Shown here: positions 1-5,135 of the stretch, in pieces
Position numbering within the stretch: the stretch's first letter is position 1
How the letters are laid out: each line of letters opens with the position of its first letter
From: Lysobacterales bacterium UBA2790
GTDB taxonomy: Bacteria; Pseudomonadota; Gammaproteobacteria; Xanthomonadales; Xanthomonadaceae
Length of the DNA stretch: 5,135 nt
Reading direction: 5' to 3'
Assembly: GCA_002352135.1 (NCBI GenBank)
Contig: DEHW01000111.1
Coordinates: forward strand, 1 to 5,135
The notes under the pieces: model-generated
The model's database searches: none
The model's input: only the letters and a program-made list of their open reading frames with translations
Told to the model about the DNA's origin: nothing
Program-made: the position numbers and the translations under genes

Positions 1-380
1 CGATTGCCTCGATCACCGTGCAGGTTCGCGCATGGCTGCCAGAAATTCGTGCGGCGCTGCGCAGCAAACTGGATGCGCGGCTGGCCGACCTCAAGCAGCC
101 CTTGGAGCCGGGACGCCTGGAGCAGGAAGTCGTCCTGTCATTGCAGAAGATCGATGTCGATGAAGAGCTGGACCGACTGGCTGCGCATGTGGACGAGGCG
201 CGACGCATTCTGGGCTTGAAGGAAGCCGTTGGTCGCCGTCTCGACTTCCTGATGCAGGAGTTCAATCGCGAGGCCAATACCTTGGGCTCGAAATCCGTGG
301 ATCAGCGCACCACGCAAGCCGCCGTGGAGTTGAAGGTGCTGATCGAACAGTTGCGCGAACAGGTGCAGAACATCGAATGA
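1..380 (+). CDS. yicC: YicC family endoribonuclease, C-terminal part (5' end outside window)
   Basis: The reading frame is open from base 3 to the TGA at 378-380, giving 125 residues; the start lies upstream of the window. The visible part is the conserved C-terminal region (DUF1732). It contains DVDEELDRLAAHVDEA, then GRRLDFLMQEFNREANTLGSKS-type sequence, and ends LKVLIEQLREQVQNIE, almost as in E. coli YicC (about 287 residues), so a little over half the protein is missing. YicC-family proteins are established as RNA endonucleases; in E. coli YicC promotes decay of the small RNA RyhB. The conserved acidic residues (EE in the first motif, QE and RE in the second) are present, so this end looks intact. 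Its stop overlaps the gmk start by four bases (ATGA), the usual yicC-gmk neighbourhood being common in proteobacteria. A GTG at base 18 lies inside the gene and is not a start. Confidence 0.93.
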   Translation, partial: IASITVQVRAWLPEIRAALRSKLDARLADLKQPLEPGRLEQEVVLSLQKIDVDEELDRLAAHVDEARRILGLKEAVGRRLDFLMQEFNREANTLGSKSVDQRTTQAAVELKVLIEQLREQVQNIE

Positions 381-988
381 GCGGATGCCTTTTCATCATC
401 GCCGCCCCATCCGGCGCGGGCAAGTCGAGTCTGGTCAACGCGCTGCTGGCGCGCGAGACGTCGATTCAGCTGTCGATTTCCTACACCTCGCGCGCGCCGC
501 GCGCCGGTGAATCGGAAGGATCTCACTACCACTTCGTCACCCGAGGCGAGTTCGAGGCCATGGTGGCGCGTGGCGAGTTTTTCGAGCACGCCGTGGTGCA
601 CGGTGATCTGAAGGGAACCGCGCGACATACCGTCGAGCGACCCTTGGCCGAAGGTCGTGACGTGCTGCTGGAGATCGATTACCAGGGAGCGCGGCAGGTT
701 CGCTCGCTGGTGCCGGATTGCGTCAGCGTGTTCATCCTTCCGCCGTCGCGGGTCGAGCTGGAGCGTCGTCTGCGCGGACGCGGACAGGATGCGGAAGAGG
801 TGATCCAGCGTCGCCTCGCGGATTCGCGGACGGAAATTGCGCACCTCGAGGATTTCGATTATCTGTTGGTCAACGATGTGTTCGAGCGCACGCTGGACGA
901 TCTGCTTGCCATCGTCCGGGCGGAACGCCTCAGGCGCTTCCGTCAGGCGCGCAGCCAGAAGGCACTGATCGACGCCTTGCTGGCCTGA
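377..988 (+). CDS. gmk: Guanylate kinase
   Basis: ATP-dependent phosphorylation of GMP (and dGMP) to GDP in the cytoplasm, an essential step in guanine nucleotide supply. The 203-residue product matches the usual bacterial length (about 200-210). The P-loop is APSGAGKS at residues 10-17. The GMP-binding segment SYTSRAPR is at 35-42, followed by HYHF at 50-53, with Tyr51 in the GMP-binding position. EID at 99-101 and the lid-type LRGRGQD at 132-138 are present, and DYLLVND lies further on, as in E. coli Gmk. One oddity: the segment normally reading Asn-x-Tyr-Gly-Thr is GDLKGT at 76-81, with Lys79 where a GMP-contacting Tyr usually sits. Start ATG 377 overlaps the yicC stop (ATGA) and has no strong Shine-Dalgarno, which suggests translational coupling. 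The EVE gene, not rpoZ, follows 12 bp downstream. Confidence 0.97.
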   Translation: MSGCLFIIAAPSGAGKSSLVNALLARETSIQLSISYTSRAPRAGESEGSHYHFVTRGEFEAMVARGEFFEHAVVHGDLKGTARHTVERPLAEGRDVLLEIDYQGARQVRSLVPDCVSVFILPPSRVELERRLRGRGQDAEEVIQRRLADSRTEIAHLEDFDYLLVNDVFERTLDDLLAIVRAERLRRFRQARSQKALIDALLA

Positions 989-993
989 GGGGA
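988..993 (+). promoter_or_regulatory. Ribosome binding site that fixes the EVE gene start
   Basis: AGGGGA, overlapping the last base of the gmk stop, lies 7 bases before ATG 1001 but only 1 base before the alternative in-frame GTG 995. The spacing favours ATG 1001, and the protein then begins [10 protein letters not shown], matching the usual start of the family. Confidence 0.7.
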
Positions 994-1000
994 AGTGGCG

Positions 1001-1477
1001 ATGCGCTACTGGTTGATGAAGTCCGAGCCAGATGAGTTTTCGATCCAGCAACTTGCGCAGCGCGGCCGTGAGCCGTGGAATGGTGTGCGCAACTATCAAG
1101 CGCGCAACTTCATCCGCGACGACATGCAGTATGGCGATGGGGTGCTGTTCTACCATTCCAACTGCGCCATGCCTGGGATTGTCGGGCTTGCCGAGATCGT
1201 CAGCGAGGCCATGCCCGACCCGACCCAGTTTGATCCGGCGAGCGACTATTTCGATCCGGGTAGCACGCCTGACTCACCGCGCTGGCTGTTGCGCGAAGTC
1301 GGCTTCAAGCGGGCCTTGCAGCGAACCATTGCGCTGGATGAGTTGAAGCGTCATGCCGAGGCGCTGGGTGACTTTGCCCTGCTGCGACGCGGTAACCGGC
1401 TTTCGATACTGCCAGTCAGTGCGGCGCAGTGGCGGTACATTCTTGATCTGGAACATTCGGTGGGAGCGGCGAGATGA
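1001..1477 (+). CDS. EVE domain-containing protein (THYN1-like)
   Basis: A small cytosolic protein made almost entirely of one EVE domain (PUA/YTH-like fold), 158 residues, typical for the stand-alone family. Family hallmarks in order: [12 protein letters not shown] at residues 3-14, [11 protein letters not shown] at 26-36, FYHSN at 50-54, GIVGLAEI at 59-66, a DP-rich stretch with 'YFDPGS', 'PRWLL', and near the end [16 protein letters not shown] domains in general are known to bind modified bases in DNA or RNA through an aromatic pocket. What the stand-alone proteobacterial proteins bind in vivo is not settled, so a reader of a modified nucleotide is inference. ATG 1001 is preferred over GTG 995 because of the ribosome binding site spacing. 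Its stop overlaps the rpiA start by ATGA, so the pair is probably translationally coupled. No restriction or modification gene is nearby, which argues against a restriction role here. Confidence 0.92.
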   Translation: MRYWLMKSEPDEFSIQQLAQRGREPWNGVRNYQARNFIRDDMQYGDGVLFYHSNCAMPGIVGLAEIVSEAMPDPTQFDPASDYFDPGSTPDSPRWLLREVGFKRALQRTIALDELKRHAEALGDFALLRRGNRLSILPVSAAQWRYILDLEHSVGAAR

Positions 1478-2112
1478 GTCAGGATGCCAACAAACGCGAT
1501 GCCGCCGAGCGCGCGCTCGCCCATGTCGAACCCGGAACCGTGATCGGCGTAGGAACCGGGTCGACGGTGAAGTTCTTCATCGAGGGACTCGGTCGCATGA
1601 ACGACCGCATTCGCGGCGCGGTGTCCAGCTCGGAGCAAAGCACCCAGCAATTGCGGTCGCTGGGCATCGAGGTGCTGGATCTCAACAGCGTGGGCCCACT
1701 GGATGTCTACATCGATGGTGCCGATGAGTGTGATCCGCACAAGCGACTGATCAAGGGCGGTGGCGCGGCGCTGACGCGGGAAAAGATCATCGCGGCAGCA
1801 AGCCGAAAGTTCGTCTGCATGATCGATCCGAGCAAGCAGGTCGACCTTCTCGGCCGCTTCCCGCTGCCGGTTGAAGTCATCCCGATGGCACGCAGTCATG
1901 TTGCGCGCAAGCTGCTGGCATTGGGCGGGCAGCCGGTTTGGCGCGAGGGCGTCGTCACCGACAACGGCAACTGGATTCTCGACGTCCACAATCTGCGAAT
2001 CGTCGATCCCGTGAGTTTGGAGCGCGAGATCAACCAGATCGTGGGCGTGGTCTGCAACGGTTTGTTTGCGGCGCGGCCGGCCGATGTGGTGATTGTCGGC
2101 GGGCAACGCTGA
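1474..2112 (+). CDS. rpiA: Ribose-5-phosphate isomerase A
   Basis: Interconverts ribose 5-phosphate and ribulose 5-phosphate in the non-oxidative pentose phosphate pathway, feeding nucleotide synthesis; cytoplasmic. The 212-residue product aligns with E. coli RpiA (219 residues) without internal gaps up to the tail. The phosphate-binding loop GVGTGST is at 25-31, AVSSSEQST at 49-57, DGADE at 81-85, and [11 protein letters not shown] at 94-104. Catalytic residues Asp81, Asp84, Lys94 and the general base Glu103 are all present. [11 protein letters not shown] and [14 protein letters not shown] follow as in the family. The chain ends VVIVGGQR, several residues shorter than in E. coli, an end known to vary. 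A GGGAG at 1462-1466, 7 bases before ATG 1474, is a good ribosome binding site in addition to the ATGA overlap with the EVE gene. A hairpin follows 11 bases after the stop. Confidence 0.97.
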   Translation: MSQDANKRDAAERALAHVEPGTVIGVGTGSTVKFFIEGLGRMNDRIRGAVSSSEQSTQQLRSLGIEVLDLNSVGPLDVYIDGADECDPHKRLIKGGGAALTREKIIAAASRKFVCMIDPSKQVDLLGRFPLPVEVIPMARSHVARKLLALGGQPVWREGVVTDNGNWILDVHNLRIVDPVSLEREINQIVGVVCNGLFAARPADVVIVGGQR

Positions 2113-2121
2113 GTCACGACC

Positions 2122-2154
2122 TTGGGGCAGGCACCACTGCGGTGCCTGCCCCTT
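2122..2154. terminator. Hairpin between convergent rpiA and lipoprotein genes
   Basis: GGGGCAGGCACC (2124-2135), a 5-base loop ACTGC, then GGTGCCTGCCCC (2141-2152): a perfect 12-bp, very G+C-rich stem filling the 47-bp gap between two convergent stops. It could stop transcription from both sides. The T run is poor, only TT before GCG on the forward strand and none on the reverse, so it is not a textbook intrinsic terminator. It may be a 3' stabilising hairpin or a copy of a dispersed palindrome. Confidence 0.6.
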
Positions 2155-2159
2155 GCGTA

Positions 2160-4811
2160 TCACAGTCCGCTTTCGAAACCGTCACGGAACAGCAGGTCAG
2201 GATTGACCGCTTCGGTCGGCAAAGGCCATGCCCAAGCGCCACGGGATCGCGTGAAGACGGCGAGCGTGGTGAAGCCGCGGTCGATCGCCATGTCCCACAC
2301 CATGACGTGAGGCAGGCCTTCGTGGCGCTGCCAAACGACAGGGGTGGCGTCGATATCGTCGGTGTAGTAGAGGCCCCAGTCGGTACCGACGAAGACCTGA
2401 TTCGGGATATGTGGATTGACGATCACGCTGTTGGCAGGAATGTCGGGCAGATTTCCCGACTTGTCGATCCAGACAAAGCTTGCGCAGTTGGCCGTGCAGG
2501 TCACCTGGAACACATGTCCTGGCGTCGTCGGTGTGTTGGCAGTGAAGCCGCCGACCGCCGCATAGCCTTGCCAAGGTGTGTCGGGTGCGGTGGCGACATC
2601 CATGATCGGGCGGTTGGGCAGAATGGCGTTGGCATTGGTCAGGTTCACCCAGGTTGCACTGTTGGCGACGCCTTGACCCAGGCCGTAGCCGATCCAGACG
2701 TTACCGTCGTTTGTGCCCGCGATGGCGACGGAGGGGTCGGAAACAGCATGCGACAACTGATTGATGAAGGATCGAGCGGACAGCGTGCCCTTGGTCAGAT
2801 TCGGGCTGTTGGCGTACCACGACGACGTCGGAACGCCAGCTTGGATGGTTTCCCATACCCGGTTGGTGCCGCCCAACAAGCGCGTACACCCGTTCGCGCT
2901 GGTGCAGCCGCTGTTGGGCGCGTCGAGTGCGCCGTACTTGTACAGCTCCACAGGCATGACGAAACTGAGTGTGTCGCCGCCCCAACTGCTCGGCGCGGCA
3001 GCGCCCGTGATCGTACCGCCCGGGCCGTTCTGCGCTACGACCAGGTTGCCGTTCTGGCTGGAGTAGTACCAACGCTGTCCACCGCCACTGCGGATGATCG
3101 GGTCGATGCGGGTGTAGATGCCGTCACCGCCTAGGCGAGTAACCCACGCGCCGGCCGATGGCGATCCGCTCCATTGCGCCGTATTCGATCCGTTGTCCTG
3201 CGCGCCGCCGCTGGCTCCGGGGTTGGCAGCATTGGCGAAATCGGCGGTGATGTCACCGGAGTAGAACTCGATGGTATTGATCGTGTTGTTCAGCGGGATG
3301 AAGCTCGGGCTGGCTGCCGTGGCGTTGGATGAGTACCAGACGCCGCCATCGCTGCCCAGCAGTAGTCGGTTCGGATCGTTGCCGACGTAAGCGCGCGCGT
3401 GATGATCGACATGCACGTTGCCTGTCGAGTAACCGCACGTGACGTCAGTGAAGTTGGCCCCGCCATTGGTGGAGCGATACAAATCGACGCCACTCAGCAA
3501 GACGGTGTTGGCGTCGGTCGGGCTCACGGTCAGGCCTGCGTCGTACCACATCTGGGCACCACCAGCGGCTGCATTGGCGCAGCCGTTGGCGGAAACCGTG
3601 GAGGGAGTCGCGACCTGGGTCCATGTGTCGCCACCGTTGATGGTCTTCCACACGCCGATCACGCCCGAGCCCAGCGACGTGGAATTGCCTGCCATGGCAT
3701 ACATCGTGTTGCGGTCCGTTGGCGCAATGGCGATCTCCAAGCGGCCGATACTGGTCGCGCCCGCAACGCCGTTGCCGGTATTCGCAGGCCAACCATTGGC
3801 CAGCAAACTCCAGTCAACGGGGCAACCCGACGCGGGCAACGTGGCGCGGTACACGCCATTGGCGCCGGTATTGCCCAAGTCCGGCTGAACCGGTGTCGGC
3901 GAGCCCCGTGTGCCGATTGCCGCAAAGAGCCGCGTGCTGAGATTGTCGGCGCTCGCCACGGCGATCAGTCCGGTGGTGTCCTGTCGCTGCGTCGTATGCG
4001 GATTGGTCAGGCAGGGGCCGGTCCAGTTCGCGCCGCCATCGTAGGAGAGATACAGCCCGGTCTTGGTGCCGACAATCAGGTTGTCGGAATCTCGTGGATC
4101 AACCACGACCTTGCCGATGGCCTGGTATTGGGGGAATCCGCCTGCTGAGGGGCCATAGAACGGGTTGAATACGTCGGCACCCAGAATGGTCCAGGTGTCG
4201 CCGCCATCGGTGCTTTTCAGCAGGCCTGCCGCTCCAAATGAAAACGAGCCATAGCGAAGATCGCCCGTGCCTGCGTAGACCGTGTTGTGGTTGTTCGGGT
4301 CCAGGGTGATGTCACCGATGGCCATGCTGGCAATCTCGGGGAAATCGGTGACCACTTCCCAGGTGGTGCTGGCGGAACAGCAATTGCGAGTGCGCCACAC
4401 GCCGCCGCCATCGGAACCGGCATACGCCACGCTGGTGTCGACGGGATCGACGACGATGACGTTGGTACGACCCGCAGCGGCTTCGTTACCGGGGTTGAGA
4501 GGCATCGGTCCCAGTGCAGTGAAGCGTGCCGGGTCCAAGGCAAGCAGGCCTGGCGATTGGCGTCCGCGTGTCGCCGAACCGCTGCCCAGTGGGAGAGCGG
4601 CCTTCACCTCGTGTGCCTGTCGCGCGGCATCCACCATCCAGCGTGGCTCGAATTGCCCAGTTGGATAGGACAGTTGCAACAGTCGAGCTTCGCCAGGCGA
4701 TGGCGTGTACTGCGCCTGAGGCGCAGCTTCTTCCTTATGGACGGTGTGTTGGCAACCAAGCAGCGAGGCGCAGAGAAGCGCCCACGGCAGCGTCGCGTGG
4801 ATCGGTTTCAT
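2160..4811 (-). CDS. Outer-membrane-type lipoprotein with BNR/Asp-box (VPS10/sortilin-like) beta-propeller and C-terminal GFE-type tail
   Basis: An 883-residue exported protein of unknown function. Residues 1-20 form a lipoprotein signal peptide with lipobox LLGC (17-20); Gln at +2 predicts outer-membrane sorting. After a linker to about residue 95 comes a long repeat region. Asp-box-like turns are seen at 133-140 (SDGGGVWR), 200-207 (STDGGDTW), 256-263 (SYDGGANW), 390-397 (TINGGDTW), 447-454 (STNGGANF) and 487-493 (SDGGVWY). They alternate with strands such as 'ITLDPNNHNTVYAGTGD' (168-184), the pattern of BNR/sortilin/GH74-like propellers. HVDHHA (467-472), GAQDNG (536-541) and GGDG (561-564) are further family-like motifs. 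The mature chain has ten cysteines besides Cys20, including vicinal C144-C145 and close pairs C636/C642 and C772/C776, fitting an oxidising compartment. It ends LLFRDGFESGL. I see no basis for naming an enzyme activity or ligand; carbohydrate or protein binding is only a guess. It is convergent with rpiA and sits downstream of rpoD behind a terminator, so it is probably monocistronic. Confidence 0.88.
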   Translation of the reverse strand: MKPIHATLPWALLCASLLGCQHTVHKEEAAPQAQYTPSPGEARLLQLSYPTGQFEPRWMVDAARQAHEVKAALPLGSGSATRGRQSPGLLALDPARFTALGPMPLNPGNEAAAGRTNVIVVDPVDTSVAYAGSDGGGVWRTRNCCSASTTWEVVTDFPEIASMAIGDITLDPNNHNTVYAGTGDLRYGSFSFGAAGLLKSTDGGDTWTILGADVFNPFYGPSAGGFPQYQAIGKVVVDPRDSDNLIVGTKTGLYLSYDGGANWTGPCLTNPHTTQRQDTTGLIAVASADNLSTRLFAAIGTRGSPTPVQPDLGNTGANGVYRATLPASGCPVDWSLLANGWPANTGNGVAGATSIGRLEIAIAPTDRNTMYAMAGNSTSLGSGVIGVWKTINGGDTWTQVATPSTVSANGCANAAAGGAQMWYDAGLTVSPTDANTVLLSGVDLYRSTNGGANFTDVTCGYSTGNVHVDHHARAYVGNDPNRLLLGSDGGVWYSSNATAASPSFIPLNNTINTIEFYSGDITADFANAANPGASGGAQDNGSNTAQWSGSPSAGAWVTRLGGDGIYTRIDPIIRSGGGQRWYYSSQNGNLVVAQNGPGGTITGAAAPSSWGGDTLSFVMPVELYKYGALDAPNSGCTSANGCTRLLGGTNRVWETIQAGVPTSSWYANSPNLTKGTLSARSFINQLSHAVSDPSVAIAGTNDGNVWIGYGLGQGVANSATWVNLTNANAILPNRPIMDVATAPDTPWQGYAAVGGFTANTPTTPGHVFQVTCTANCASFVWIDKSGNLPDIPANSVIVNPHIPNQVFVGTDWGLYYTDDIDATPVVWQRHEGLPHVMVWDMAIDRGFTTLAVFTRSRGAWAWPLPTEAVNPDLLFRDGFESGL

Positions 4812-4820
4812 GGAATTCGG

Positions 4821-4827
4821 TCCCCCT
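4821..4827 (-). promoter_or_regulatory. Ribosome binding site fixing the lipoprotein start
   Basis: Read on the reverse strand, AGGGGGA lies 9 bases before ATG 4811. That start gives a protein beginning directly with a lipoprotein signal peptide. The frame stays open to an ATG at 4877, but that would put 22 extra residues, without signal-peptide character, in front of the lipobox signal and would place this ribosome binding site inside the gene. Confidence 0.75.
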
Positions 4828-4873
4828 ACCAAAGTGCGCGAACGATAGCGGATTTGGGCGGAGGACGGATGTG

Positions 4874-4886
4874 CCACGTGTCGTGG
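4874..4886. promoter_or_regulatory. Small inverted repeat upstream of the lipoprotein gene (possible operator)
   Basis: CCACG-TGT-CGTGG is a perfect 5-bp inverted repeat with a 3-base spacer, and contains the palindrome CACGTG. It lies about 63 bases upstream of the lipoprotein start. A weak -10-like TATCGT (4847-4842, reverse strand) sits between the two, with no recognisable -35 at normal spacing. An activator or repressor site would fit this position, but a repeat this short can arise by chance. Confidence 0.22.
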
Positions 4887-4903
4887 AATGCCCCCGCAGG
4901 CAG

Positions 4904-4936
4904 AAACGACAACGGCCCGTCATCGGGCCGTTGTCG
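4904..4936 (-). terminator. Rho-independent terminator of rpoD
   Basis: CGACAACGGCCCG (4907-4919), loop TCAT, CGGGCCGTTGTCG (4924-4936): a perfect 13-bp stem. Read on the reverse strand it starts 22 bases after the rpoD stop and is followed by TTT (4906-4904), then CTG. The T run is short, but the stem is very strong and the position is right. It should insulate the downstream lipoprotein gene, which is on the same strand, from rpoD transcription. Confidence 0.8.
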
Positions 4937-4958
4937 ACAAACACCTTCGGGGCAATCT

Positions 4959-5135
4959 TCAGTCGATATCGAGGAAGCTGCGCAGTTGTTCCGAGCGGCT
5001 GGGGTGGCGCAGCTTGCGCAGGGCCTTGGCTTCGATCTGACGGATGCGCTCGCGAGTGACATCGAATTGCTTGCCGACTTCTTCCAGAGTGTGATCGGTA
5101 TTCATGTCGATACCGAAGCGCATGCGCAGCACCTT
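4959..5135 (-). CDS. rpoD: RNA polymerase primary sigma factor RpoD (sigma-70), C-terminal 58 residues
   Basis: The reverse strand reads 58 residues from the window edge to the TGA at 4961-4959; the start lies outside the window. The residues begin [21 protein letters not shown] and run through [24 protein letters not shown] to SFLDID. This is sigma region 4.2 and is nearly identical to the end of E. coli RpoD. Region 4.2 is the helix-turn-helix that recognises the -35 promoter element and contacts activators. The recognition-helix residues RERIRQ, including the counterparts of E. coli Arg584, Glu585 and Arg588, are all intact. As the housekeeping sigma factor it directs RNA polymerase to most promoters. 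A strong hairpin follows its stop, so it is the last gene of its transcript. Confidence 0.97.
   Translation of the reverse strand, partial: KVLRMRFGIDMNTDHTLEEVGKQFDVTRERIRQIEAKALRKLRHPSRSEQLRSFLDID

Noticed and set aside
995..1000. GTG 995 as start of the EVE protein
   Set aside because: The purine-rich ribosome binding site would be only one base away, and the family begins at the residue encoded by ATG 1001.
302..1156. Reverse-strand open frame of 284 codons antisense to yicC, gmk and the EVE gene
   Set aside because: The peptide is His/Arg/Gln-rich, typical of an antisense shadow, while the sense strand encodes clear Gmk and EVE proteins.
1351..2163. Reverse-strand open frame of 270 codons antisense to rpiA
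   Set aside because: It overlaps rpiA throughout and has no recognisable motif; it is a shadow.
1938..3134. Forward-strand open frame of 398 codons covering the end of rpiA and the 3' third of the lipoprotein gene
   Set aside because: Its translation is Arg/Gly/Val/Ala-rich with no family resemblance. It overlaps two well-supported genes and is explained by G+C-rich codon bias on the opposite strand.
3399..4148. Forward-strand open frame of 249 codons antisense to the lipoprotein gene
   Set aside because: No family resemblance, no ribosome binding site of note, and Gly/Ala/Arg-rich low-information sequence antisense to a gene with repeated Asp boxes.
4812..4877. Extension of the lipoprotein by 22 residues to an upstream ATG
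   Set aside because: It would bury the lipoprotein signal peptide behind a polar, Arg-containing stretch and skip the good ribosome binding site before ATG 4811.
4826..5062. Reverse-strand open frame of 78 codons across the rpoD end
   Set aside because: It is out of frame with rpoD, whose last 58 codons are nearly identical to E. coli sigma-70, and it runs through the terminator hairpin.
1..5135. Hidden defence system, CRISPR array, mobile element or tRNA
   Set aside because: No spaced direct repeats, transposase or integrase motifs, tRNA-like cloverleaf or toxin-antitoxin-like gene pair were seen. The EVE protein alone, without nuclease or methylase neighbours, is not evidence of defence.

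Overview
The window is G+C-rich (roughly 60%, judged by eye), tightly packed bacterial chromosome. The housekeeping proteins read as gammaproteobacterial: the sigma-70 C-terminus, RpiA and Gmk all align from memory with their E. coli counterparts. A secreted lipoprotein ending in an 'FRDGFES' tail points to the Xanthomonadales/Lysobacterales (Lysobacter, Dokdonella or Rhodanobacter-like). That placement is inference; no search was run.

The left 2.1 kb is a forward-strand run of four genes: the 3' part of yicC (endoribonuclease family), gmk (guanylate kinase), a stand-alone EVE-domain protein, and rpiA (ribose-5-phosphate isomerase A). yicC/gmk and EVE/rpiA overlap by ATGA, and gmk and EVE are 12 bp apart, so the four are probably co-transcribed and partly translationally coupled. 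They cover RNA turnover, GMP-to-GDP phosphorylation, a probable modified-base reader, and supply of ribose-5-phosphate for nucleotide synthesis. A perfect 12-bp hairpin sits just after rpiA, in the 47-bp gap between convergent genes.

The middle 2.65 kb is one reverse-strand gene for an 883-residue lipoprotein. It has a clear lipobox, many Asp-box/BNR-type beta-propeller repeats, ten cysteines in the mature chain besides the lipidated one, and the GFE-type tail. Its substrate or partner is unknown. It is the least ordinary item here.

The right end holds about 95 bp upstream of that gene with a small inverted repeat, then a perfect 13-bp hairpin that serves as the rpoD terminator, then the last 58 codons of rpoD on the reverse strand, cut by the window edge. 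I found no RNA gene, CRISPR array, insertion sequence, phage gene or defence system. No stretch over 300 bases lacks a gene. Most of the window is ordinary core genome.
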